Assembly: GCA_009602735.1 (NCBI GenBank)
Contig: WELA01011369.1
Coordinates: 462,823 to 525,329 of the forward strand
Reading direction: 5' to 3'
Length of the DNA stretch: 62,507 nucleotides
Origin: Mesotaenium endlicherianum
Lineage: Eukaryota; Streptophyta; Zygnematophyceae; Zygnematales; Mesotaeniaceae
Every line of letters begins with the position of its first letter. The stretch's first letter is position 1. Position numbers and translations under genes: made by a program. A model generated the notes under the pieces. It saw nothing but the letters and a program-made list of their open reading frames with translations. It ran no database searches and was not told the DNA's origin. Positions 21,861-33,116 of this stretch are shown here, one piece after another.

Positions 21861-23551
21861 ATGGCTCCCACCACACAAAAGGAGGACAAAAAGCGCAAGG
21901 CAGAAGAAGCCAGGAGGACAATGGAGCAATACCAGAAGGAGCTGGCGGCGACGTCCCTCACCAGGAGAGAACATGAAAGGGTCCGCAGACAACAAGAGGC
22001 GGCGAAAGAAGCACAGAGGAAGAAGGATCAGGAAGCGAAAAACCTCAGGAAAGCTGAGGAGGAGAGACAGAAGAAACAACAAGAAGAAGCGGCAGCGGCA
22101 GAGGAGGAGAGAAGGAAAAAAGGCTGAAGCGGACAGGCAGAAGAGCTTGGCCACTTACAGGTATACTGTTGTGGGTGGCCAAAACTTTGATAACCTGAAG
22201 GAAGCATTGCTGGCAGCCCAGGAGATCAACAAGCTGGAACAGACAACACTGCTACAGAAAGAAGGAGCTGCAGCACTAGATAGGTACATTGAGACACACA
22301 CTGGTGTGGTCCTCTACGAAGATTATGCCAAGATAGTGGGCTATACAGCAGAGCAGGCCCGGTACCTTGCAGATGATTCAGAGAACAAGCCGGTCCCAAT
22401 ACCGGGAATAGTGAGAGATCAGAGACACATCAGGATGGTGAGCATGCGGCCCGATAGTTTTAAGGATACGGTATTCTACCTCACACTACTGCCAGCTTAC
22501 AATGAGGTTGAGAGAAGGGGTTGGGAGTACTTGGCCAGGGAAGCAGGACAGCAGATGTTCTCTCCCCACTGGTTCCCGTGTAAACTGAGGCAGGCTGAGC
22601 ATGGACCCCAGTACTACCAGCAGCCAACAGACTGAAGGTGGATGACCGTCACAAACAAAAAGCAGGAGTGTGACCGAGCCCAACCGGATGACTTCCACTA
22701 TGGCTTGGACGGCTACCTCATCCTACCACCTCACATTGCCCCTTGGGACCCCAGGCTGAATGGATGCCTGAGCAATATGAATGCAGAGACCAAGGAACAT
22801 AGGAGGAGGGGAAGAGAGTACTTCTCTAAGGGAAAGCATGCCTTTGTCAAATGGGCAAAGAATGCAGGCCGGATAGATATCAGTAGGCTGAAGGCCAAGC
22901 AACCTCCAGCNACCTCCGGCGCGCCCTAAGAAAGGGAGGTCAGTAGACTACTCCATGTCTACCAGGGAGCAGGACGACTTAGTGGACGACACTCCTACCC
23001 TCTCAGAGGAGGAAGATGAGGAGGATGAGGAAGAAGAACAAGGCAGAGGAGAAGCATCAGGACCTGGTACTCAGGACATCCAGGGGCAGGCAAGAGCAGG
23101 GCTTCCTCAGGAGCCAAGATCAGGAATATGGCATTTGACCCCGGCCATGGAGGTAACTGAACCGCGCACTCGCTCCCCCAGCCAATCTGCCCAAGCAGGG
23201 GAAGAAGCTGATCTGACTGTACTTGGCAGCAGACAAAGGCAAAATTCCCCAGAGCACAGGGGTGCCAGAAGAGAGACACGCGAGGTGGCCGGAGGTATGC
23301 CGGCCTCTCCCTTCGCCCAGGGGCATGTACCTCTTGCAAATGTATTTCAGCACCCTACTGGAATGCCTGTCTATGTGGGGATCAACTCCCAAGTGGTTGA
23401 AGAGCAGGCTACCATCCTTCGTTCTCCTCGAGGTCCAACTTTAGAACAAACGGGGTTCTTTAGAAAGCCAGCTGACAGACCTAGAGGGCTGTCCAGATCT
23501 AGGTCCAGATCTCAGTCTCCTGATCTTGAAGCCCCAGGAACAACCCCCTAG
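21861..23551 (+). pseudogene. ORF3 of C (broken)
   Basis: This is the same unknown protein as at 2668. A frame change near 22120 (GGAAAAAAGGCTGAAG) ends the charged-helix frame. TGA at 22633-22635 replaces the TGG of DWRWM. An N at 22911 lies between duplicated ACCTCC(A/G)GC. The core, acidic stretch and SRSRSRS tail remain readable up to TAG at 23549-23551. The tail differs in sequence from Z and E more than the core does. Confidence 0.85.
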
Positions 23552-23627
23552 GTGATAGGCTGAAGAGGCAGGCAATGGGGGAGGCTGGTCAGGTTCAGTT
23601 CCCTGATTAAAAACTTATGCAGCTTAA

Positions 23628-23646
23628 TGTTGTCGAGGCGACAACA
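23628..23646 (+). other. Conserved hairpin before the polypurine tract (C)
   Basis: It has the same 8-bp perfect stem and AGG loop as in the other copies. Confidence 0.75.
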
Positions 23647-23648
23647 AG

Positions 23649-23662
23649 TTAAGTTGGAGGGA
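23649..23662 (+). other. Polypurine tract (C)
   Basis: TTAAGTTGGAGGGA lies one base before LTR5. Confidence 0.75.
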
Positions 23663-23663
23663 T

Positions 23664-24200
23664 TGTAATGAATCAGTATATTAGTGGATATAATATTCAT
23701 TTAAATATAATAATTAGTTAAGTTCAGTCTACTGAACTATATGTAGTATTGAGTCTGCTGGACTTTATATAATTATCAGTTTAAAGGCTCAGCCGGAAGC
23801 AGCAGGCTGAAGCCAACTTAAGTCAGCTTGCTGAGACATTCTTTGACAGCTTGCTGACTTCCGTACTCGGTAGCAGCGAACTGCCTCGATATGCATCTAA
23901 GTGTGGTATGCTAGATGAATGGCCAGATGACATCCCTATGACGGATGGCGATTTGGGATGATGGGAGATGGTGGTAGATTTGGTTAACCGAGGTCCTACC
24001 AACGTGGTTAACTCTCGGGTAGGCGGTGCCATCGCACAGGCCGTTGAACAGTAAACTCATTCCATGTACATATGCTAGGCATTGCTCTCAAGTTTGACAT
24101 TCGAAAACGAGGCCAACTCTCTTGTACAATTTACGGAGAGAGATCTGAATCCATGGCGAGAAGCCATTAATATGCACTGTCTTCTAGCCTTGCTTATGTA
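23664..24200 (+). repeat. LTR5 (3' LTR of C, cut by D)
   Basis: The LTR opens TGTAATGA and matches LTR4 in subfamily marks. It stops at ...GCTTATGTA, where TGTCATGA of another element begins. The remaining end of the LTR is not found downstream in the window. Confidence 0.83.
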
Positions 24201-25249
24201 TGTCATGATTTATTGAGTCGAGGTTGCCGCACAAAACCGAACTCCACACGTGTGAACCATCAACCTAGGAAGGCCGACTTTTGCATAGACTTTACGCATC
24301 CATACGTTGACCTTTTCTCAATTTCCAAGTCACCAAAGTGTAGCGCGTCGAGTCACATTCCGAATGGCACCGGGTTCGCGTTATTTGGTCAAGTATCGAG
24401 CGAGATATGAGCGATCTAGTCCGCGTCACCTACCGGCCCCTAGCGGATCCTCACCAAAGGGCAATATGTGTTTCAATGTGCACATTCTTGCCTATTCGTG
24501 ACCCCCTAAAACCCCTAGCTTGTGCGCACAAATCCGCGAGCCCCTTAGCCTACATAAGCTTTGCATTTCCATAGTATATGTGCATCATTGAGGCTATAAC
24601 TTGGTGACTGCATCACCTACTCCTAGAGGAAGCTTCCTCAATTTTCAGATCCACTTTTGAGGCGCTATCTAGGTAGAATCACCCAAGGTAAGCTCGGCCA
24701 ATGAGGGGCACGTAGCATATCTTACGCACCTTGCTTTGATTGGTTTGAGTTATGCTTAGCCTATAGGAGTGCTAGTACATGCCTTGTACACATTAGTGGA
24801 CATAGGAGAGCCTCCTAGAAGTGACCACATGCATTAGATCCGCCGCATACCCCGCCGGATTTCCAGGAGTAAAAATACTAGAGATGTCCTAGAAGAGACA
24901 TCTTTTAGAAGTCCATTATGCCAGGTGTAAGTAACAGAGATTATTAGTAAAGTTTACACTTTTATCTCTTGTGTTTTCAGGACCCCTGAGTTACTCTCTT
25001 GTGAAGAGCAAGCCCTCCAGGCTTCCATTCACTTGAAGAACTTCACAAATGGTGAGCAAAGTCACAGCTTAAGCCCTTGCCATAGGACTACTCTGAAGAT
25101 CATGATGTGCTTCCAGTGATCTTTTGGGCCATACTTCATTAGTTGTTTTCCTACCAGATTACAGTCTTGAGGTGCTCACTCTGGAGAGTACACTTCCCTT
25201 ACTTCTAAAAGATCTCTCTTTGCCTATAAGCAACTAGAACCTTCAGCGT
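24201..25249 (+). other. Leader or LTR of D
   Basis: No coding sequence is recognised. It begins TG like an LTR and has a base composition different from the GC-rich gag that follows. A PBS of the TGGTATC type was not seen, so the LTR border stays open. Confidence 0.4.
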
Positions 25250-26830
25250 ATGCCTACCCGTAGTGGGCTTTCTTATCAGCCATACTACGAAGGGGTTAGT
25301 GGAGAAGACTCAGACTCAGATCTCAGCACTATCATTGAACCCGCCGAGGAAGAGCAACCTGCTCTCTAGCACACAGCTGTTGCTTCTGAGCCATCTCCCC
25401 AGTGGGCTCACTACAATTTCTGGTATCCCATGGCAGGTGACCACGAGGTCAGGACTGACAGGTCTGCCTACCGCTTCAGCGGTAGGCCAGGCACCTGTGA
25501 TCTGGAAGATACCATCTCGGAGTTTCAGGCTGACTTCGCGGCTGCAAAGCTCAAGACAACCACGCTGACTAAGCGCGACATCTTTGACACGCTTATGCGC
25601 TACCTCTCGCACGAGGCTCGCGACACCTTCCGTGAGAAGGAGGCCGAGCTCCGGACCCGCACTGAGCTTGTGGGTGACCCACCAGTGGCGACCCTGCTAG
25701 CTGATCCAGTGCAAGCCTGCAACAACATCCTGAAGACAGAGTTCCAGGCTGCAACTGAAGAGAAGGTGTACGAGCTGCACCATTTCTTCCGACGCAAGAA
25801 CGAGACTATCCGCATGATGTACCGCCGCTTGGTGCACCTCCGCCGCGATGTCGGCACTGTCACTGATCGAGAGGCCGCGGAGATCTTCTTGCGCGCCGTC
25901 GAGCCGCGTCTGAGGGAGAGGGCCGTAGTCCCCCTCATCGACCGCCACGGTTCAGAGTATTCTCTGGAGCAGGCCTACCTCTCTGTTGAGAAACAGAGCT
26001 TGGCCGCCGCACGGAGCAACATTAGCGATCGTGTGGGCTTAGCATCCACAGGCGTGCGCCAGGAGGCCTCAGTGCTGCCGTCTTCTACGACGCGCACAAC
26101 GCCTGCCCGCCAGCCCCAGTCGCAGCAGCAGCAGCCTTAGCGCTCTCAGCTGCCCCAGCAGACGCAGCAGCGCGGAGCTACGCGTGGCCGCATTTCCATG
26201 GCTGCCACCACGAGCGATCCCTGCTGGTCCTGCGGTAAGATGGGCCACTCACGCCAGAACTGCACTCTCGCGCAGAATGGCAAGCCCGGCGACTGCACCT
26301 ATTGTGGCAAGGCCGGCCACCTGCAGATCGTCTGTCTGCAGAAGAAGCGCGACGTCGAGAACGGACGCGCTCGCGACGGCCCTACGCCTTCAGCAGGACA
26401 GCGAGGCGCACGCAACCCTCGTACGGGTGGCCGCCCCGCGATGACAGCAGCTACGGCCACGACGGACGCCGCATTGATGCCTGGAGCCGACTACTGCAGC
26501 TTCGACGACGTCAGCGACGCCCTCGTGGAGGCCAACGCGGAGATCGCTAGACTCCGTGGCCTCGTTGACGTCGATAACTATGACGCGTGCGGAGCACTCC
26601 TCGCGTCCGTTCCTCCGTCCTACGCCACGGCACTGACAGCTGGCGCACGCACAGCTTCAGCGCACCCATCAGGCTTAGCGGCAGCACCGCAGCCCCGCGC
26701 ACGTCCGCGTTACGGCGTAGCGTCCGCTGCCAGAGCTGCAGGCGCCTCTGCCAACAGCAGCCTGCACGCACTCACGCTGGCTCCCACGCGCGCCCAGCGC
26801 ACTGCGCGTCCAGGTACACGGCACACCCGG
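25250..26830 (+). pseudogene. gag: gag of D with two CCHC zinc knuckles (two stops, 3' end lost)
   Basis: One frame runs from ATG at 25250 (MPTRSGLSYQP) into the LTR of E, broken only by TAG at 25367 and TAG at 26138. The middle part is a helical capsid-like region (DLEDTISEFQADFAAAKLK, LHHFFRRKNETIRMMYRRL, RAVEPRLRERAVVPLIDRHG). Two knuckles follow, CWSCGKMGHSRQNC and CTYCGKAGHLQIVC, and then an alanine/arginine-rich tail. GC content and codon use are clearly higher than in family 1, so it belongs to another lineage. The frame ends at RHTR, where E was inserted. Confidence 0.8.
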
Positions 26831-27551
26831 TGTAATGAATCAGTATATTAGTGGATATAATATTCATTTAAATATAATAGTTAATTAAGTTCAGCCTGCT
26901 GAACTTTAGTTAAATAGTCAGTCTGCTGGACTTTACATAATTATCAATTTAATGACTCAGCCGGAAGCAGCAAGCTGAAATCCATATAAGTCAGCTTGCT
27001 GACCCATTCTTTGACAGCCAGCTGACTTCCGTACTCGGTAGCAGCGAACTGCCTTGATATGCATCTAAGTGCGATATGCTAGATGAATAGCCAGATGACA
27101 TCCCTATGATGGATGGCTATTCGGGATGATGGGAGATGGCGGTGGATTTGGTTAACCGAGGTCCTACCAACGTGGTTAACTCCCGGGTAGGCGGTGCCAT
27201 CGCACTGACCGTTGAACAGTAAACTCATTCCATGTACATATGCTAGGCATTGCTCTCGAGTTCGGCATTCGGAAACGAGGCCAACTCTCTTGTACAGCTT
27301 ACTGAGAGAGATCTGAATCCAAGGCGAGAAGCCATTGATACGCACTGTCTTCTAACCTTGCTTATGTATGAGTTTACTGATTTGCATTATTGATGCTAGT
27401 TTACTCGCATTTGACTTACGAGTATTATTCACTGCTAGTGTGTTGTCCTTTGCCGTTTAACCAGTTAACGGAAAATACCATAAAGATTACTTGCTGATAT
27501 AAAGATCTTTATTAATTGTTAATCGCCTATTTGGTAAGTCGATTCATTTCA
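26831..27551 (+). repeat. LTR6 (5' LTR of E)
   Basis: The LTR runs from TGTAATGA to CATTTCA over 721 bp. TATAAAG at 27498-27504 and the donor-like TTGGTAAGT at 27531-27539 lie near its end. The start of transcription cannot be fixed by reading. Confidence 0.9.
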
Positions 27552-27552
27552 G

Positions 27553-27564
27553 TGGTATCGGAGC
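27553..27564 (+). other. Primer binding site (E)
   Basis: TGGTATCGGAGC lies one base after LTR6. It is identical to the site in B and in the unrelated family 2. Confidence 0.8.
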
Positions 27565-27585
27565 AGTTATCACAGTCTTCTTTGT

Positions 27586-29064
27586 ATGGTAAGGACAAGG
27601 TCTCAAACTAGCAACTCCCGAGACATGGAGAACCAGGATAACGAGAATGTCGAAAACCAGGCGGAAAGCCATGTAGCGGGAAACCGTACCTATTCGGAAG
27701 CAGTAGCGGATACTGCAGCTAGGGAGGCTGCAGATGAGGCAGCTGCTATTGCCTCAGTCGCAGCTCAGCAAGCTGAGGAGGAGATAGCCAGACTAGAAGC
27801 TGAACAAGTAGCAAAGGCCGCTGAAGATATACAAAGGAGGGAAGGACAGCCAGCTGACGAGCGCACTGTTGAAGAACTTATGGCATCAAGGGCCAATGTT
27901 CTGAACCCACCTCCTGCCGTACAACTCAATGTACCCCTAGGTCAAATACGTGACCGGCTGAATGCGGCAGGAATTGCTGCTGCAGGAGCAAGAGGGATTG
28001 TTGAGGACACTACTCAGCGAGTAGATGCCAATGCTGCTGCTGCATTTGCTAATCTACCACCCCAAAATGTAGACTTGGGAGCATTGTTCGTTCAGATGCA
28101 GTCGCAAATGGCGACCATGTATCAGTCCCAGCAGGAGGACAAAAGAATCATAATGTCCCTACTCCGGGACAGAGACCAACTGGGGTCTCACACCACTAGT
28201 GGTGGTGGCCGAGGGCCTAGTAAGCCCAAGCCGAAACCTCCCCAGGACTATGATCCTGAGGGAAACAGAAAATATTACCTGATCAAGTTTCTCGCGGATG
28301 TTGAGCAGTGGCTGGAGAACTACCCAGAACTGCAAGATTACGAGAAGGTCAGGCACACCGGTGCGCTACTGAAAGGCAGTGCCGCAGACTGGTGGCTTTA
28401 CTGGAAGGAAGAGCGTAAGGCTCGGCAACTCGGTGACCCTACGTGGGTAGAGTTTGTCGAGAAGTTGCATGAGAAGTTTGATGTCATCAACCAGCAGGAG
28501 AAAGCTATCTATGCGATGATCTCCCTGACACTGAAGCAGACCACTTCAGTTGCTGAGTTTGCTCAAAAGTTCCAAGAGAACATGATGAAGCAGCCTGATT
28601 TGCCAGAACGGTATAGGATAGCATACTTCAGGTATGGCTTGAAATCCGAGGTCTCTGGTCATTTTGCTGAGAAAAAGTATGAGAAACTGGCTGACTTGAT
28701 CCAGGATGCTGACGCCTGGGATCAGCAGCAGTTCAATCACAAGCGCCAGAGTAACGCTTTGGTGTCTAAGATTGTCAAAAAGCCCCACGGTTCCTACAAT
28801 GCAGTTGAAGGAGACCAGGCTGAGGATAATCAGGGTGATGAATATGAGTATGAGTACAATGCTATTCAGTCTAGAGGTAGAGGTGGTCCCTCTCGAGGTG
28901 GCTATGGAAGGGGTGGTGGTAGGACTAAGCCGAGACCAGCCTCAGCAAAATCTACTTGCTACCATTGTCAGCAGAAAGGCCACTACAGAGAACAGTGTCC
29001 GGTCAAGCACCTGCCTAAGGTCGAGAGAAAAGACCAGCCTTTAAAAGACAGCAACAGTCAGTAA
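27586..29064 (+). CDS. gag: Gag polyprotein, intact
   Basis: An intact 492-residue frame that would form the particle and package element RNA. It starts [13 protein letters not shown] and has an alanine/glutamate-rich helix at about residues 45-90. A proline-rich linker ending [11 protein letters not shown] follows at about 205-225. The capsid-like region of retrotransposon-gag type (about 226-375) contains [48 protein letters not shown] and [14 protein letters not shown]. An RG-rich stretch and the CCHC knuckle [14 protein letters not shown] (about 462-475) complete it. The stop TAA at 29062 lies six codons after the shift heptamer. The first codons ATGGTAAGG also look like a splice donor, which may be chance. 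Confidence 0.93.
   Translation: MVRTRSQTSNSRDMENQDNENVENQAESHVAGNRTYSEAVADTAAREAADEAAAIASVAAQQAEEEIARLEAEQVAKAAEDIQRREGQPADERTVEELMASRANVLNPPPAVQLNVPLGQIRDRLNAAGIAAAGARGIVEDTTQRVDANAAAAFANLPPQNVDLGALFVQMQSQMATMYQSQQEDKRIIMSLLRDRDQLGSHTTSGGGRGPSKPKPKPPQDYDPEGNRKYYLIKFLADVEQWLENYPELQDYEKVRHTGALLKGSAADWWLYWKEERKARQLGDPTWVEFVEKLHEKFDVINQQEKAIYAMISLTLKQTTSVAEFAQKFQENMMKQPDLPERYRIAYFRYGLKSEVSGHFAEKKYEKLADLIQDADAWDQQQFNHKRQSNALVSKIVKKPHGSYNAVEGDQAEDNQGDEYEYEYNAIQSRGRGGPSRGGYGRGGGRTKPRPASAKSTCYHCQQKGHYREQCPVKHLPKVERKDQPLKDSNSQ
29040..29046 (+). promoter_or_regulatory. -1 ribosomal frameshift site T TTA AAA (gag to pol)
   Basis: TTTAAAA sits in gag frame as CCT TTA AAA, the X XXY YYZ layout. Slipping back one base gives TTT AAA AGA CAG..., which is the pol frame. 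That frame is open from here, and its first Met is at 29133. The heptamer is kept in A, B and C. Function is inferred from layout. Confidence 0.6.
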
Positions 29065-32000
29065 TCCAGTCTACTGACTGTGAGGATGCTAGAGATAGTG
29101 AGTCGTCACTAGCTGCCCTCGTAGCAGGTATTATGGGTCCTGCTGAACTGGATTCACTATGCATGCCTGACAAACAGATAAAGGAGACCATCAGTAATAT
29201 AGACGTCCAGAGAGTGCACACTCTGGATGCTCTTGTTCCACCTGATGTCCAACATTTCTTTGCTACGTCAGGAGAACAATGCGAAAGTCAGGAAAAGACA
29301 GTCCCCCCTATCCTACTGCATTGCATGATTGCAGGTAGGAAGGTGAGGGCATTTGTTGACGGAGGGGCGTCACATACTTTTATTCACAAGGACTTAGTTA
29401 AGCGGCTAAGGCTGCCTACTGTCACCCAAGGGAATAGAAAAATATTCCTTGGAGATGCCTCAAGTATCCCGGGAGGAGTTATAACCAAGCCTATTGAGGT
29501 CCAGTTAGGTTCTGGCATTGCAGTTCTAACTGAAACGCTTACATTTGAGGTACTCAACACTGGCTTTTATGATCTCGTGCTAGGCAGGTCCTGGCTTAAT
29601 AGACATCAAGCTGAAGTGTGTTGGAGCAGAGGTACAGTTAAAGTGAGAGGAGCCAGTGATGGGCAGACTGACTTGGCACCCACCAGTGCTCTTCCTCTTG
29701 TCCTGTGTGGATGGCAAATGAAGGAAAAGAAGAGGCTTCCAGAAGGATGCAAGTTGCTGAATGCAATGGAGTTCGTCAAAAGCTGGAACCAGAAGGAAGA
29801 CAGAATGTTCTGTCTGCTGCTAAGAGAGGTACCTCCTCAACCTGAAGAAGTGGTTGAGAAAAAGGTAAGCCCTCCGGAGCACCCTACTGCTGCAAAAATT
29901 GTTGCTCAGTACACTGATGTGTTTAACATGCCTCCAGGACTACCCCCTAAAAGGGAAGTAGATCATAGGATTGATCTATTACCTGGTAGCCAGCCACCCT
30001 GGCAACGCACTTATGGCTTGTCTTATTTGGAGAGCGAGGAGTTGAAAACACAGATTGCAGAGCTGGAGGAAAATGGCTACATTTCTCCCAGTAAATCACC
30101 GTACAGCGCACCTATCCTATTTGTTAAGAAAAAGGATGGCAGTATGCGGATGTGTGTGGATTACAGAGCCCTGAACAGAATTACAGTAAAGAACAAGTAT
30201 GCTTTACCCAGAATCGAGGACTTGCTTGATACCCTGTCTGGCGCTAAGGTGTTCAGTAAGATAGATCTCAAGAGTGGTTATCATCAAATCAGAATTGCTG
30301 AGGGGGATGAACACAAGACTGCTTTCCGCACACGTTATGGACACTATGAGTTCAACGTGATGCCATTTGGACTGACTAATGCTCCTGCTACCTTTATGGG
30401 TGCTATGAATGACATTTTCAGACCTTATTTGGATAAGTTTGTGCAAGTTTTCCTGGATGATATTTTAATTTTCTCTAAAGATGAAGCTCAGCACACTGAA
30501 CACTTAAAGAAAGTGCTGGACACTCTGCGGAAAAATCACTTGTAAGCTAAGATGAGCAAGTGTGATTTCTTTGGGGAAAGTATCGAATTCTTAGGCCACG
30601 TTGTCAGTAAAGAGGGCATCAGTGTGGATCCTAAGAAAGTCCAGACCATAAGGAACTGGCCAATACCACAGTCTGTCTCTGAAGTTAGATCCTCCCTCGG
30701 GTTGGCTAACTACTATAGGAGATTTATTGAGAATTATTCCACAAAGGCCAGTAAACTGACTGACCTTACTAAGAAAGACATCGGGTATGTGTGGGGGGAA
30801 GAGCAGCAGGCTGCCTTCCAGACCCTTAAAGATGCCCTTTGTTCTGCCCCAGTGCTAGCCGTGTATGACCCCAGCAAACCGGTGCAGGTGGTTACTGATG
30901 CCTCTGATTTTGCCATGGGTGCTATTTTGTTGCAGCCTGCTGACAAAACCACAAAGGATGGTAAGGTACGGCAGGAGTGGCATCCTGTGTTGTATGAGTC
31001 TATGAAATTTAATCCAGCGGAGATTAATTACTCAGTGCATGATAAAGAGCTGCTAGCTATCATTCATGTACTCAAACAGTGGAGAGCATACTTACATGGT
31101 AAAGCTTTTAAGGTGATTACAGATCATCTAGCTCTGACCCACTTTCAGAAGAAGTCCAAGCTGTCGAGGAGGGAGAACCGCTGGAGCCAGATGCTGGAGC
31201 AGTTCCAAGTCCAGATCGACTACAAACCAGGGAAGTTGAATCCTGCTGATGCACTCTCTAGAAGACCTGACTTGCAAGAAAGGAACTTTAGTCAGCATAC
31301 TGTAGATAAAGTCCTGTGTGCACTCACTTCACTAAAGGTGAAAAAGTCCTTCCTTGAACAACTTAGGAAAGCCTACCTTTCTGACCCAACATTTGAGCCC
31401 AGCCCCACTACTGGTATGTGTCGTGCTACCGCACTCGGGTATAAGCTCAAGGGAGGGGTCTGGGTGACTGAAACCACTTCAGGCAGGCTGAAGCTGGTCA
31501 TTCCTAATAATTTGGAAATAAGGTCTCTCTTACTGAGTCAAGCTCATGACAGTCTCCTGGGTGGACATTTGGGGCAGGCCAAAACTGTTGGCAAACTGGC
31601 AAAACATTATCATTGGGAGGGGTTACCCCGGGAGGTCTTGAAATATGTCAAGTCCTGTGACCAGTGTCAGAGAAATAAGTCTCGGCACACACCACCCGGA
31701 GGTCTCTTGCAACCGCTACCCATCCCAGCGGGACGCTGGGAAACTATATCCATGGACTGGGTGGTCTCACTACCAAGAACTGCCAACGGGCATGATTCAA
31801 TACTGGTAGTCGTGGATAAACTGACAAAAATGGTCATTTTTATCCCCACAACTGTCAAAGTGACTGCACTCGAAACAGCGAGACAGTTTTACAACCATGT
31901 AGTATGCCAACATGGGCTCCCTTCTAATATCATCTCAGACAGAGACTCAAAATTCACCTCTAAGTTCTGGAGAGCTTTAATGGGGTTAATGGGAGTCAAA

Positions 32001-32849
32001 CAGCTGCTCAGCACAGCAAACCACCCTCAGACTGATGGGCAGACTGAAAGAACTAACCGAGTTCTGCAGGAGGTGCTGAGAGCATATATTAACCAAAAAC
32101 AAGATAATTGGGATGACCTGTTGCCTCAAATTCAGTTTGCGGTCAACAGTGCGGTGCACGCGTCAACGGGCAAAACTCCTTTTGAACTCAGCCTGGGTAG
32201 AGTCCCTAAGTCTCCTCTAGATGTGCTAGGGGAATCTTTAACTCACCCTGAAGGGATTGACAACCCGGTCTCCCTCCAGTTAACTCAGGAGTTTGCTGAC
32301 ACCCTGTCAGAAGTCCAACGAAACTTGCACACGGCCCAAGAAAACCAACAAAAATACGCTAATCAACACCGTCGGGAACTGACATTTTCCAAGGGGGATT
32401 TAGTCAAACTGCATTCTCAGCACCTGTACCTCCCTGGTGTGGTCAAGAAAAAGCTTGGCCCTGTCTGGGTCGGTCCATATTCGGTGGTCCGTCGTGTCGG
32501 TCAGAATGCTTACAAACTGAACATGTCAGCTGAATACAAGGGGCACCCGGTCTTTAATGTCTCCTTCCTGGAACCGTACATCAAAGGTGATACACTGTTC
32601 ACAGGTCGGTTCCCTGTCCAACCGGGACCGGTCCCCGCTGTCCGGGACGGCGACCCTGAGGAATATGAGGTCGATGAGATTTTAGACGCTCGCTCGGTCC
32701 GTCGATCGTCTAAATATGTCATGAAATACCTCATTCGATGGAAGGGTTACGATGCCTCTGGGGACACTTGGGAGTTTAAGGACCACTTGACCAATGCCAA
32801 AGGGGCGTTGACACGGTTCCACCTTCGGGCCGCTGGAGTCCCTCCATAA
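29043..32849 (+). pseudogene. pol: Pol polyprotein with chromodomain, one nonsense codon
   Basis: Pol is in the -1 frame to gag. The first Met is at 29133, but the frame is open from the shift site. The protease motif [11 protein letters not shown] has DGG where DSG or DTG is usual. RT (about 29990-30480) carries [42 protein letters not shown] and the catalytic FLDDIL. RNase H holds [12 protein letters not shown]. Integrase has an H-H-CxxC finger and the D, D, E residues in MDWVV, SDRDSKF and [13 protein letters not shown]. The GPY-type module and chromodomain [17 protein letters not shown] end the protein. TAA at 30543-30545 replaces TAT just after RT. It is otherwise uninterrupted. Confidence 0.92.
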
Positions 32850-32897
32850 CTGTCATTTCAGTTGACACGGGAAGGTGACAGGCGGTCCTGTCTCCAT

Positions 32898-32912
32898 TTA
32901 AGTTGGAGGGGA
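32898..32912 (+). other. Internal polypurine copy before ORF3 (E)
   Basis: TTAAGTTGGAGGGGA lies in the pol-ORF3 spacer and repeats the terminal tract at 34892 with one extra G. Confidence 0.5.
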
Positions 32913-33085
32913 AAATATATGACAGTTAGTGAGCGAGAGCGATAAAAACACACTCATACGTTTATGTGTAGCGCATCGCAACTACGTCAACTTTTAGCAA
33001 TCATCCTGTAAGGTAAACAGCAGCGAAGCCACTATACTAAATACTAACATACTTCCTGCAATCCCTATGACAAAGGTCCATATCC

Positions 33086-33115
33086 TACTAACTTGTGCCC
33101 TGGTTACATGTGCAG
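33086..33115 (+). promoter_or_regulatory. Predicted branch point and 3' splice site for ORF3 (E)
   Basis: TACTAAC at 33086-33092 is followed by ...CATGTGCAG at 33107-33115, 1 nt before the ATG at 33117. A possible donor is TTG|GTAAGT in LTR6 (27531-27539). Confidence 0.55.
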
Positions 33116-33116
33116 G

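Larger units (their letters stand above)
15698..24200 (+). mobile_element. Element C: family-1 chromovirus with damaged ends
   Basis: C is inserted into the early pol of piece A. Its two LTRs share a subfamily pattern (GTAGTATTGAGTCTGCT, GAAGCCAACTTAAGTC). The 5' LTR is fused to gag by a deletion that removed the last part of the LTR, the PBS and the gag start. The 3' LTR is cut after CTTATGTA by element D. gag, pol and ORF3 are all broken. Two stops in the RNase H-integrase linker are shared with element F. Confidence 0.85.
24201..26830 (+). mobile_element. Element D: unrelated retroelement, 5' part only
   Basis: Sequence unlike family 1 starts exactly within LTR5 with TGTCATGA and runs to the LTR of E. 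It contains about 1 kb of non-coding leader or LTR and a GC-rich gag with two zinc knuckles. No RT is present because E interrupts gag. I cannot mark the end of its LTR or a PBS, and cannot tell copia from gypsy. Confidence 0.65.

Noticed and set aside
27586..27594. ATGGTAAGG at the gag start as the splice donor for ORF3
   Set aside because: Joining it to the acceptor would place the gag ATG out of frame with ORF3 and give a 72-residue product. It is kept only as a lesser alternative to the GGTAAGT in the LTR.
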